In this document: positions 22,901 through 34,408 of the stretch, one piece after another
How positions within the stretch are numbered: position 1 is the stretch's first letter
Layout of the letters: every line of letters starts with the position of its first letter
From: Antedon mediterranea
Taxonomy: Eukaryota; Echinodermata; Crinoidea; Comatulida; Antedonidae
Assembly: GCF_964355755.1 (NCBI RefSeq)
Contig: NC_092677.1
Location: 8,189,001-8,253,000, forward strand
Direction of reading: 5' to 3'
DNA: 64,000 bases
Notes under the pieces: model-generated
The model's input: the letters and a program-made list of their open reading frames with translations, nothing else
Database searches by the model: none
What the model was told of the DNA's origin: nothing
Translations under genes and position numbers: made by a program

Positions 22901-25900
22901 ATGCACCGATATTTTGTGGTATTTATGTGCAGTTGTGTAAATCTTTTCCTATCATCATCAAGAATGAACTGGTATATTGCTATTGTAAACATGGTCAACA
23001 GGAATGTTTCGATTGATGACTCGGCGTATACCGGTAATCTTTCCAGAAAAGTAGGTGGGGCGAACGATTTTCAAAACTATAATAGCGTAAGTAAATGGAT
23101 AACATTATTCGGCACCTAACAATTCTCACTTAAGACCTGTACAAAAAACGACAATAACAGGTTACAAAGTTAGAACTAGAATAAGATTGTATACTGTATT
23201 CGATGAAAATATGGCGATGGCACTATTGAACATAATTAAATATATATATATATATAATTTCATGAAATTATTATAAAAAGAAGATAGGAAAAATAAGCCT
23301 ACATATTATTAAATTGTTTACCTAAATATATAATTGTGTTCAACGTTGTTTTCATGTAGATACCACGCTTTAATTGGGATAATCGGGAACAGCAATTGGT
23401 TTTAGGTGCTTTTTATTGTGGTTACGCTTTCATACCGATGACGGGTGGATTTTTGGCAAACAAGTTAGGTGGAAAACGAGTCATAATGTTTGTACTCAGT
23501 TCAGCTAGTTTAATCAATGCGTTGGTACCATGGGTAGCACAAGTACATGTGTATTTTCTCGTAGCATTGCGAATTATAGATGGAATGGGACAGGTACGAA
23601 TTTTAAATTGAATATTGTTGTTGGGGTAATCGATAGGCCTAAATTCCCATTAAAAACACCGACCAAAAATATACCCTTTAAAAAATGTTAGCTGTGTATA
23701 ATTCCAGCCATCTTAATTTTTTTTAAAGATCTTGTTGATAACTTTTAATTTAGATATCAAAACCAATGGAAATTGTATTATAAACAAATGAAAAGTAATA
23801 TAGGCCTGGACCTACTAGGATATAACAGTAGGCCTACTTTCAACATGTTTATGGTTACTTTTTTATTGTAAAATTTAGGGATCTTCAAACCCATCAGTAT
23901 ATGTTTTAATTGGTAAATGGACGTCTCCAGATGAGAGAAGCACCATGTTATCTATTGTTTACACTGGTAAGATCTAACACACAGGTGTCATTACTTAAAA
24001 TATGTAGATTTGATTTAACGAAAATACGAATTTTGTAAATGACCTCATTTCAATAATTTTACATGGAAACTCTGGTTATTAACACAATTGTTACTTATGG
24101 TGAAAGTGACTGTCATTGTAGATAGTGTATGTATGATAATACCCCAAAACGTTTGCTAACTCTATAAAAGGATAGAAAACAATAAACTGTAGTGGAATTA
24201 TTTTGACATGGTCCTTACAATTCGACCTAGATAATAAACTGCAGATGCTTTTTTCTGTTGATTGTTCAGCGCTTAGGAACGCCCTGAATGTTGCGCTATT
24301 AAAGTGAATATTACTATTATTGAATTATTCGAGCTTATGCTATATTAATCATTAACAGGTTCGTCAGTCGGTTTCATTTTGTCTAGTTTCCTGTCAAGCT
24401 GGATATGTTCAACAGACACAGTTGGTGGTTGGCCTACATTATTTTATTTATATAGTAAATTACCTTTTTTTTAAAATAATAAACTGTTGCATGTCTTCCT
24501 CATAATAACAGCTAAATATGTATTTAAAACAGTAATGAGTAATAAAAAAGGATTGATCAATAGCATTTCACATTAAAGCTAAGATATTAGAATTATTGTA
24601 AAATCCTTATAAATCAAAGAGCAAAATAGTGTTGAGAAACAACAGTTTTCAAGTTTTTAAAAATATAACTGGTTAATGATTTTATTTAGATAAGAGCCTT
24701 AAGCTAAAGTTATTACAAATAGTCGGGTTGATTAAAAGATTGAACAGGTGTTTCATTTGGCAATACTTGTTGTTTTGAATATTTACTGAACCAATTCCTC
24801 TAATATTTATAAAAATGGATGGAAGGAAATGTTTGTTATATATAGTTAAACCTATTACTGTACTACTAAATCTAAATATTGCGCATAATTTATTATATAC
24901 CTCTGAAATGTTCACAAACAACTGGACCCGTTTAAATGAGTTTTCTATCGCAAACTAGTTCAAATTATATATATAAATCTATAGTATTTATTATTTCATA
25001 TTCTTTCCTTTATTTATTTTCTTTATAACTTTAGGTATACTTGGAGCTATACTGACAATAGCATGGGGAACGAACATTCATGAAAATCCCCATCAAAGCG
25101 ACGGAGTTTCAGATGAGGAAATTGAACATTTTGAATCGCCTGCTTCACATAAAGAAAATGTATGTATTTGCAAGGAAGGCTGAGCACTCTCTGAAATATA
25201 AGGAGTTGATAGGGCCGACTAAGAATTATAAAGCCGGGTCAGATTGCTTACATACCTGTATTCAGTAATAATAGGCACTACTATAACACAAACATTCACA
25301 CTTTCCTTTTTTAAGTTTCTCGCTGGTACCGCAGCGCGCAATTATGCAAGCGAAGATCATTCAAACTCGCTTGTGATTGGTCAAATTACTTTCGTTGCGC
25401 AAATGACCCAAAGTTCATTTTTCTTTTTTTTTGTTGATGAAAATACATCTTTACGAAGTTGTTTTTATTTTCAAATCAGATTTCGTCAATTCCTTGGTTT
25501 GATATAATTACATCATGGGCAGTTTGGGCAAATGTGATTGCCTACTTTACATATGTATTTGGATATCTAGTTATAATAATTGAAACACCAACATATCTTT
25601 CAACCGTTTTACAAGTTAGTGTCAAGCATGTAAGTACTGTACAGCGCTATTCTATAATTCACCATTCCTCGAAATAAATTATATCTATAGTCCTATGTAG
25701 CCTGTGACACATTTTGACAGTGGCATCTCCATGCATAATAAAAGTGGTGCTTAAACCACACTACTCGGAATGGCACTCGGGTATCATGTTTTTATGAATG
25801 AATTTACGATAGAATAATTTAATTCTCGTCTGTCCAGATTTTTAATCAAATAGGGTCTCAAGCTCTTTGTAGATTCGTCAAACATTACAGTTGTAGCATA

Positions 25901-28900
25901 ATAAACTTTACCAAAATGAAACATTAAATGGACTGCAAAAGAAGTCATGCATCCAGTGTCCTGAGGTGTTCTCCCATGTTTGTCTAAGTGCCCATAATTT
26001 AAACTCTCACAACTTGTCGATACTAAAATAAAGTTTTGTTTTTCAGGTGGGTATATTTATGTCAATTATATGCTTTGTACAAATTATTATTGGTTTACTC
26101 GCTGGTGTCTCTGCCGACTACATTATACAATCTAAATATCTAAGCGTTCAGAATACAAGAAAACTATTTATGTTTCTATGTAAGTACGTTTTTCTTTTGG
26201 TTAATAAGTGTGTCTGTGTACGCAAAGTAGCAACTATCAAACGTTGTCGTGATTTGCGTTACTCGCTCACTACCGTAATCTTTAAAAAAACAAAACCTAT
26301 TAAAAAAACTTTTAGCATTAAGTAAAGAAGTTAAATTCTGGAAAACGGAATATTAAGCCCCAGACCAAGGGGTATTTAGATACTGAGTGTATAGGCTTAA
26401 GCATTTTGTTACCCCGATAAACGTCACTATCGTATAGAATATACATACATTACAAACAATTTTGATTCAATGTTGTATTCTACAGCTCTTGGGATAACGT
26501 CCGGCTGTTTCGTAGGTCAATATTACGTCGGACACAATGTTTTTGCAGTTGAGGTTCTATTTGCCGTAGGATTTGGAGCGTGTGGATTTCAATTTGGCGG
26601 TACGCTTGTGAACGTCATGGACATAGCCGAGAGATACTCGGGGATTATTATAGGATTTATGTACACAATAAGCAGTATTGGCGGATTTTTTAGTACAATC
26701 ATAGTTGGTAGATTAACAAATAATCAGGTACTTTGATGTTTTATTTTTTCAATGAAAAACGATAGTGGGAAAATCACAGAGTGAAAAAAAAATCATAGTG
26801 TATTCCAACGAGGATGGGTCCGATTATATTACTGTATTCAAGTTGTGTCGTATAACTCTAGACGCGAATTCGAGGCATTTCGTTTTTCAAATAAAATCGC
26901 ATTGTTTTTTCTAACTGAAAATAAAAACAACTTCTAACCGGTAGCTTTTCAAGAGCTACGCGCTTTAAAATGGTAATAAGCAAATTCCCGTTATTGTGTG
27001 CAATAGATTATAATTTAAAAGCATATATAGTCCAGGAGTATTAGACTTTGAGGTAGAAATAAATATGCTAAAGCTGAATTTTTCAGGATAGGTCCATAAT
27101 GTTGTCTGAAACAACATACTAAAAGTCCCCGGGTTTCCCCGTTGTGCTTCAACCCGATTGGGCCATTTTTCAAAATGGCGGCCATCTTAAAATTATTTAC
27201 CATATGCTGACAACCAGTAGGTGTAAGTAAACAATTTTGGTGTCAAAATACTCAGAAGACCCATATTTATATTCACTGTAATGAAAAAGTTTAACAAAAA
27301 ATGGTCAGAAATGCCTGTTTTGACCTTTGACCCTAAATTTGGATTATCTCAATATCTCATCAACGACTGGCCGTAGAGACTTCAAAGTTGTCCCAAATTA
27401 TTCAGAATACCCAACTTTCTATTCACTTTAATGAAAGAAAAATACCAAATTCCTTTAGAAACCTTCTATTTTGACCTTTGAACTATTGACCTAGACATAT
27501 TTTAATTTTATAGACATCTTAGTGATCGATAGGAGTACACAAGCGAAATTGGTGTCAAAATACTCAGAAGACCCATATTTATATTCATTATAATGGAAAA
27601 GTTTTTAAAAAAATGACCGGAAATGCATGTTTTGAACTTTGACCCTAAATTTGAATTATCTCAATATCTCATCAACGACTGGCCGTAGAGACTTCAAAGT
27701 TGTCCCAAATTATTCGGAATGCCCAACTTTCTATTCACTTTAATGAAAGAAAAATACCAAATTCCTATAGAAACCTTCTATTTTGACCTTTGAACCCTTG
27801 ATCTGGTCATATTTTATACCAAAATTGTATAGAAATCTTGGTGATCGATAGGAATACATAAGGGAATTTTGTGTCAAAATACTCCAAAACACCCATGTTT
27901 CTGTTTACTCTTATAGAAATAATGTACTAAATGCGATTGAAAGTGTTTGACCTTTGACTTTAATCATTACATTTTAATAAGAATTAGTCTTATTTCGTGC
28001 CTAGCTTACCTGTATAAACCGACAATAGCCCGTGCTCTCCAGAAGGAGGGCTTAGATGCAAAAAGTTAAATTTAAGTTGACATAAAGATAGACAGAATCT
28101 AACAATTCATCAGTATGGCCATTGCCATGAGAGGTAAAATTCATTCCAAATTGCTCAGATACTAAACAGACAAACCAAGCCCCAATTTTAAACTATATAT
28201 ATATGATACATTTTACTGTCTGTTTGGGCTTTAGCCTGTTTTCACTTCTTTTATTCATTAGTAACCAAACAAATTTTATTATTTATTTAGTCTTGAAATA
28301 TTAAGGTTAGAAATTAGTCTTCCAAAAAATGCCACACCTTCTCTATATGGCTAATGTCCATGTTTAAACTTTGGAGCTACACCAATTCTGAAATGTTTCC
28401 TCTTCGGCAGTGCCATTTAATATATAGCACAGACCACTACTGGTTGATTTGACACACACTTATTGGTAAAATTGTTGTTTTTTTTCAATTGAGCTGCACA
28501 GCTATTACATTTCTTTGTGTATATAGGTCTGGAGTACATAATTCATCTTATAACATTTTTTAAATTGTCTAAAACTGCACACTGTACATAGTCACCCACC
28601 CAACCATTTATCAAGGTCTCAGTCCAAGTCTCATTTTAGGCTCTAGTCATACCTCCGATTCTTATCTGATATGATGCAATTTAATTTTAAAAGAATTATT
28701 GCATTTATCTTTAAAATGTGAACATTTTTCTCTGTTTTTTTTCTAATCAAAATTCTCAAAAAATCGAAAATACTTCAGGACTATATGATGGTTAATAAAA
28801 TAAGGGCATGAAAATCTGTTGAAGACCATAACAACTTTACAGTGACAATTTCTTTATAATCCATCTTGATAGATTTGTAAGAGTTTTATATTGTATTTTA

Positions 28901-30625
28901 TTATTTAGGTGGTTTGTCAAATGACACATTGTGACCCTTTGATACCTGAAATTATGGCCTCATATCTATATTGATGAATATTATTATTCGTCCATCGGAC
29001 ATTTTTTCTAGGCCGTTTCGGATAAATTTGACATCTCATGGCATGATGATTGGTATGAAATGTCCATCATGCTATTTGGGACTTATATTATTAAATTATA
29101 ATGTAGTGATTAAAGTCAAAGGTAAGAAAACATGGGTGTTTTGGAATATTTTGACAACAAATTCGCTTATGTATTCCTATCGATTACCAAGATTCCTATA
29201 TAATTATGATATAAAATACTGTATTGGCCAGATCAATAGTTCAAATGGCAAAATAGGTGGTTTCTAAAGGCTTTTAGTATTTTTCTTTAACTATAGAGTT
29301 GGGCACACTGCTTAATTTAGGACAATTTTGAAGTCTCTACGGCCAGCAGTTGATGCGGTATTGAGATAACCCAAAATTAGGGTCAAAGTTATAAATTTTG
29401 AAACCAATTTGGTATCCTATCGATCACGAAGATGTCTATAAAAATAAATATGCCTACGTCAATAGTTCAAAGGTCAAAATAGAAGGTTTCTAAAGGTTTT
29501 TGGTATTTTTCTTTCATTAAAGTAAATAGAAAGTTTGGCATTCCGAATAATTTGGGACAACTTTGAAGTCTCTACGGCCAGTCGTTGATGAGATATTGAG
29601 ATAATCCAAATTTAGGGTCAAAGTTCAAAACATGCATTTCCGGTCATTTTTTTAAAAACTTTTCCATTATAATGAATATAAATATGGGTCTTCTGAGTAT
29701 TTTGACAAAAATTTCGCTTATGTACTCCTATCGATCACCAAGATGTCTATAAAATTAAAATATGCTTAGGTCAATAGTTCAAAGGTCAGAATAGAAGGTT
29801 TCTAAAGGAATTTTGTATTTTTCTTTCATTATAGTGAATAGAAAGTTGGGCATTCTGAATAATTTGGGACAATTTTGAACTCTGTACGGCCAGTCGTTGA
29901 TGAGATATTGAGATAATCCAAATTTATGGTCAAAGGTCAAAACAGGCATTTCCGGTCATTTTTTTAAAAACTTCTCCATTACAGTGAATATATTTATTGG
30001 TCTTCTGAGTATTTTGACACCAAGATTGTTTACTTACACCTACTGGTTGTCAAAATATGGTAAATAATGTTAAGATGGCCGCCATTTTGAAAAATGGCCC
30101 AATCAGGTTGAAGCACAACGGGGAAACCCGGGGACTTTTAGTATGTTGTTCCAGACAACATTGGGGACCTATCCTGAAAAATTCAGCTTTAGCATATTTA
30201 TTTCTACCTTTGGCCCTTTTTTTGTCTAATACTCCTGGACTAATAACAATCCATAAACAAAACATCAGAAGTGTTTACAACGCCTGTTACAACGCCGCTA
30301 CCCTAGTTTTATTTATCTGCATACACCTTGAAAGGAAATTCATCCAAACGGTGTATTAAGATTCTATACGTGAAATATCGACGTCAATTCTCTCTTTCCC
30401 GTCTATTATTAAATAAATAATAAAATAAAAGAGTATGAATTCTTGTTTGTGTTTCAGAATACACATAAGCAATGGTCCGTGGTATTTCTAATATGCACCG
30501 GAATACAATTGTTTGGGATGGTAATTTTCCTAGTATTTGCGAAGGGAGAGCAACAAGAATGGTCAATTAGGTCAACAAATAAAACCAGCAAAAAGAACGG
30601 GGAGAAAACTAAGTTGCTTGAATGA
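22901..30625 (+). CDS. SLC17-family organic anion transporter, gene C (nine exons, complete)
   Basis: Predicted 473-residue major-facilitator protein, more diverged than genes A and B. Exons: 22901-23086, 23360-23593, 23879-23966, 24359-24454, 25035-25159, 25480-25629, 26047-26179, 26486-26727, 30458-30625. Lengths 234, 88, 96, 133 and 242 equal those of A and B, with identical phases. I chose the ATG at 22901 (MHRYFVVF) because it aligns with the starts of A and B; the frame is open further upstream (22772) but that part looks random. R21 in TM1 is kept, yet the usual RLN-I-N-IAI has become RMNWYIAI. NVS and NLS sequons lie in the first luminal loop; GGFLANKLGGK, RIIDGMGQG (Q140) and MDIAERYSG are present. 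Exon 5 is longer than in A or B and adds an acidic stretch in the central cytoplasmic loop. Poly(A) signal AATAAA at 30824. The substrate is unknown. Confidence 0.93.
25320..25440. repeat. Partial copy of inverted-repeat family 2
   Basis: ACTCGCTTGTGATTGGTCAAA and the following CTTTCGTTGCGC match 13145-13278. The ends are not clear. It lies in intron 5 of SLC17 gene C. Confidence 0.5.
27030..30240. mobile_element. 3.2 kb non-autonomous element with about 1 kb inverted arms built of 312 bp repeats
   Basis: It starts GTCCAGGAGTATTAGAC and ends with its complement, with TA on each side (27028-27029 and 30241-30242). The arms, about 27030-28000 and 29100-30240, are inverted copies. Within the left arm TGTCAAAATACTC recurs at 27241, 27553 and 27872, showing three units of about 312 bp; the right arm has the same units, one partly deleted. 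Near both ends lies ATGGCGGCCATCTTAA or its complement. The 1 kb centre has no coding region that I recognise. It fills most of intron 8 of SLC17 gene C. Small open frames in the two arms are mirror copies, not genes. Confidence 0.9.
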
Positions 30626-31276
30626 AAATGCAAATTTTTCTAAAGTTGTGTTTTCAGGTTCAACTTCTAGATTATTCGTGTGTGAACAAGACAAGACATC
30701 GGAAAGGAAAAGGAAACAGCATAGCCAACTTGCTGGTGCTGAACTACAAAAAGCAATGTGGTAACCAAACCATTTATATGTAGTTCATAAACATACTCCG
30801 ATACAAGATATCCGGTTGGTTCTAATAAAATATTTAGCAAGGAGTAACCGTTTGTACTGTACTTTTGTACTTCACACTGAAAAGTGAAGTGTCAAGGGCC
30901 TATGACAACTGTAGGCCGTTCAATAAAATAGTTTTTGCAAGTACACATTGAGTGAGAATACTTTTCTTCTAAATATTGTCGTAAATGTAATTAATTTAAT
31001 ATTCGAATAGGCCTAACATTCTGTGCGTACCGTCGGAAATGCCTACTTTGTAAATAAATATAAATTTATAAATCACTTATTTGTGTTTCAATAAATACAA
31101 TATTAATAATGATTATATTATCAACAAAATAAAGGCAACAGATGCGTACTGTTGGAAAGATGCCGAAGTGTCGTAATTACAAAGCACTTAATTAAGTTGC
31201 AGGTGGGAAAATAAAAGGCACTCCCATTTTTGTATTGTATAGATGTAAAATGAAATTGTTGGGAGAGGCCGTGATC

Positions 31277-31301
31277 CCAGGGAAGAGTCACTCTTCCCTG
31301 G
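31277..31301. repeat. Perfect 25 bp palindrome
   Basis: CCAGGGAAGAGT and its exact complement surround one C. GATC flanks both sides one base out. A related, imperfect version (CCAGGGAAGAATTCACTC then TTCCC) is at about 59959-59984. Confidence 0.85.
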
Positions 31302-32037
31302 TGATCCAAACTATTGGCCCAATACACAGTAAGACTTAAGGTACACTGTGTGTCTCCAAATCAATTGAAGCCGTGAATGCTTTACAGTTTTTGCTACTGC
31401 TGAAGCAGGTATAGTATAGGAACTGAAGCATCGACACATTCTCAACTTTACTTTTTCTCTTAGGAAACACATGTGTACCACCACACACCTTACTTTACTG
31501 GAGGATGTTGTGAAATGTCGATTACGATGAATATCATCGGCTTTCCAAGCGATACGTTTTAAAGTTGACATTATGTCTCGACGTTTCGGTTATGCTACTT
31601 CAGACGATCAATTTACATAGACGACGGTCATAAGAAATCACGTAGATTCTATTCTTTTGTTTTCCGCTTACCGCTATAGTCCGTTTCAATTGGCCTTGAC
31701 AACCTTAACACATTCTGTTGAATTTTAGTTTATTTTGTAGATACCTTGGTGTACCTCGGACCTCACTACAAGAAGATTTACTTGTTACGAATTTAGGTGG
31801 ATTTCCACGCGATACTTTTGCAACAAAAGCCCCATTTTAAATAGCGTTTATAAATATAATACGTTCGCAAATACATTTACATGAAACAATTAATAATAGA
31901 CATTTTTTGCACAAAATATATTTGCATAATTGAAATCTGTATTTACATCTAATTCACCCGTATATAATTTCTTTTCAATCAAATCTAATCATGACAGAAA
32001 TCAAACTAATCTAAGAAGATGCAAATTTTATAACGTT

Positions 32038-32150
32038 CTGTCTACACTATGAAACAACTTTGATGTGCTTAAATATGGTAGTGATATGACATCATCATGC
32101 CCATATATGGGTACATCACTTTTTTTCACTTAAAGTTTGATAGTGTAGTG
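32038..32150. mobile_element. Short MITE, family 1
   Basis: Ends CTGTCTACACTATGAAAC and GTTTGATAGTGTAG are inverted repeats, with the core TGATGTGCTTAAATATGG and CCATATATGGGTACATCA. It is the shortest intact copy in the window. Confidence 0.85.
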
Positions 32151-33512
32151 TACTTTATTATTAAGTATATATATAGTAAGTAAATGATTTATGATATACA
32201 CAACTTATTAAGATCAGTTTAATAGTTTACTAATGTAAATGATCACAAGCCAAATACTATATATTACCCCTTTCACAAACACCGTGAATACAACTCTGGA
32301 GCGCTATTCATAGCGATCAAATAAAAATGGTATTAAACTATTCCCAACATCAATCAAACACATGAGATTTGAAATTTAAAACAAGCGTGAATGTATGTTG
32401 CTATTTAATGGCAAATACCATTAAATAGATGTTCGCCCGAGGTTGATCGGACACTATACAACACCAACGTTTAGAGTCTGTATACCTCTCACATGCTGGG
32501 TCCACGGTGTAATTCATACAAAACAAAACGCCGGTGTGTGCGAATGTGTTGACGTGTGCATACTCCAGAGTTTTGCTTGGAGATAATGTGAAAGAGGTTA
32601 CCTAAATACCATTTCAGCGATTAACCATTATCGCTTGGAATTTATTTTTATACTATAGAAGTATATTCATAAAAAAAAATAAAAATACTGTATGAACAAT
32701 CATAAAGTATTACCAATTTACGTGATAACCTGTATCAGCTAACACTTTGATATCACTATATGACATAATGTGAATGTTTTCTTCTCGATCCATCAATAGT
32801 GTATAATGGTTGCTTTCAAATCCTTATAACCATACGGATAAGCTTAGATAACAACCATTAATGATAAGCCTACTATACGTAAATATAATAAAGCATTGAA
32901 TTATGGTACAGTAATCATTTACTATAATCATTCACTAATAAATATATCAAACAATTTAACACAATTGAATGCAGTTATAGTGTAGACTATAATATGCAAT
33001 GTATGCATAGTTGCCTGTCAGCATCTATACCGGTATCATAATGTTTACACTATCGTTTTAAACACCAAGAACGACATGCATGGAGAAATAAGTTTGGATT
33101 CTCCGTGGTAAAAGTAAGAAAATACTATTTTATAGTTTCGTGTCGAAAGTAAAATAAATTTAGTAGTATTTTAAAAACTGTCTAAATCGGTGGATTCGTT
33201 TCAGCCCGATGTATACTCGGTTTATCTCAAGACTGCGTTCGCAAAAAATACGATTTAATGAAAAAAAACATATATGTATGACCGAAAATGTATAATTTCC
33301 GATTTGTTCTTAGTGGAAAATCCACTAGACTTTCCTCCACATTTTACGAAATGATGTACCGCACAGTACTGTACAACGGTTTGTTTTGTACGACGCACTA
33401 ATAATAGGTAATTATGTGGGGTAAGTGTTGCTAATTCAATACTTTTGAGTATGTTTAATTTAATCGCTAAACATATGTGTGAACAAGAATTTAGTGGATG
33501 TGTTGCAGTTGT

Positions 33513-34062
33513 TCATGCGTAAAAAAAAATGAAGTAACTTGATGACGCCATTCTTCTTTTTCTGAATACCAAAATGTCTTTACAATCCATATGTTTGCAA
33601 CCAAAAACTTGCTGTTTAGATATATTGCACTTATTGATAAACTGCAAGTTTAATACTACGCGACGTGACATTAAACTATACTTTAAACAAAATTGTAATT
33701 CATAATACATAAGTAAAGTTGGAATTGATATCATCTTAAAAAAGGTCTAGAGTAAATTCACGGAGCCAATATATTTTCTGTAAGTTAACATCATCACGGT
33801 TATGTAAAAATATTACAGACTACAGTTTCTTATTAACATTAAACACTACTTCATCTAAAGTAAGTTTGTTATGAGGCTTATGTTGTGACCTATGGTACTG
33901 TGTACCACCTGAGTAACAAGGATGTTGTTTAATATAATAATTATTCTGGTCACCTCATAAATAAGGATATAACGTTGATCTGGAGAATGAAATACACACA
34001 CTGTCTTATTGTATACTATTGCATCCATAAACTGTTCCTCTTCTGTATCGAATAGAGAACAT
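33513..34062 (-). CDS. Two candidate 3' exons of an unassigned minus-strand gene
   Basis: Exon 34062-33954 has a strong acceptor (TTTTCTCTACAG) and a fair donor (GAG-GTGACC). Its open frame includes CSLFDTEEEQFMDAIVYNK. Exon 33641-33513 follows an acceptor CTTGCAG and ends in TGA; its frame includes CNISKQQVFGCKHMDCKD. The two join in phase 0 and together give about 78 residues. The first needs two bases from an upstream exon that I could not find. It may be an alternative 3' end of the zinc-finger gene just upstream, or a separate small gene. I recognise no domain. Confidence 0.4.
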
Positions 34063-34252
34063 CTGTAGAGAAAAGAAATTCTTCCATATTTGAAAAAGAG
34101 CAAAATAAAAGGAAAATGGCTAATATTACACAGTATTTATGATGCACAACATTTTGTTAATAAGTTAGAAAGTCACTGACTCAGCTTAATACAGTGGATA
34201 TCAGTTACCACAGACTCTCATTTCAACCAAAAATAAGCTTGAAAGCATAAAT

Positions 34253-34380
34253 CTCTATCTACACTATCAAACTATTTGACTAAAAGGGTGTGATGTTCCC
34301 AAATATGGTAGTGATATGACGTCATCATGTTTATATATGGGCTGGTCACATTTTTTTTGTCACATAGCGCAGATAGAGCT
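34253..34380. mobile_element. Short MITE, family 1, next to the zinc-finger stop codon
   Basis: Ends TCTATCTACACTATCAAACT and the imperfect complement GCGCAGATAGAG; core GTGATGTTCCCAAATATGG. It lies 29 bp past the stop codon of the minus-strand zinc-finger gene, so it is probably in its 3' untranslated region or in an intron there. Nothing else is seen between 34063 and 34408. Confidence 0.8.
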
Positions 34381-34408
34381 TTACACTATGAGCAATACTC
34401 ACTTAATG

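Larger units (their letters stand above)
30626..33512. other. Intergenic region downstream of SLC17 gene C
   Basis: It begins with gene C's 3' untranslated region. It holds a palindrome at 31277-31301, a retroelement-like GAAACGTCGAGACAT stretch near 31570 (minus strand), and a family 1 MITE at 32038-32150. No exon is supported. Confidence 0.55.

Noticed and set aside
27015-30359. Two similar small proteins on opposite strands (27015-27203 and 30057-30359)
   Set aside because: They are the two inverted arms of one transposon, so the likeness is at DNA level.
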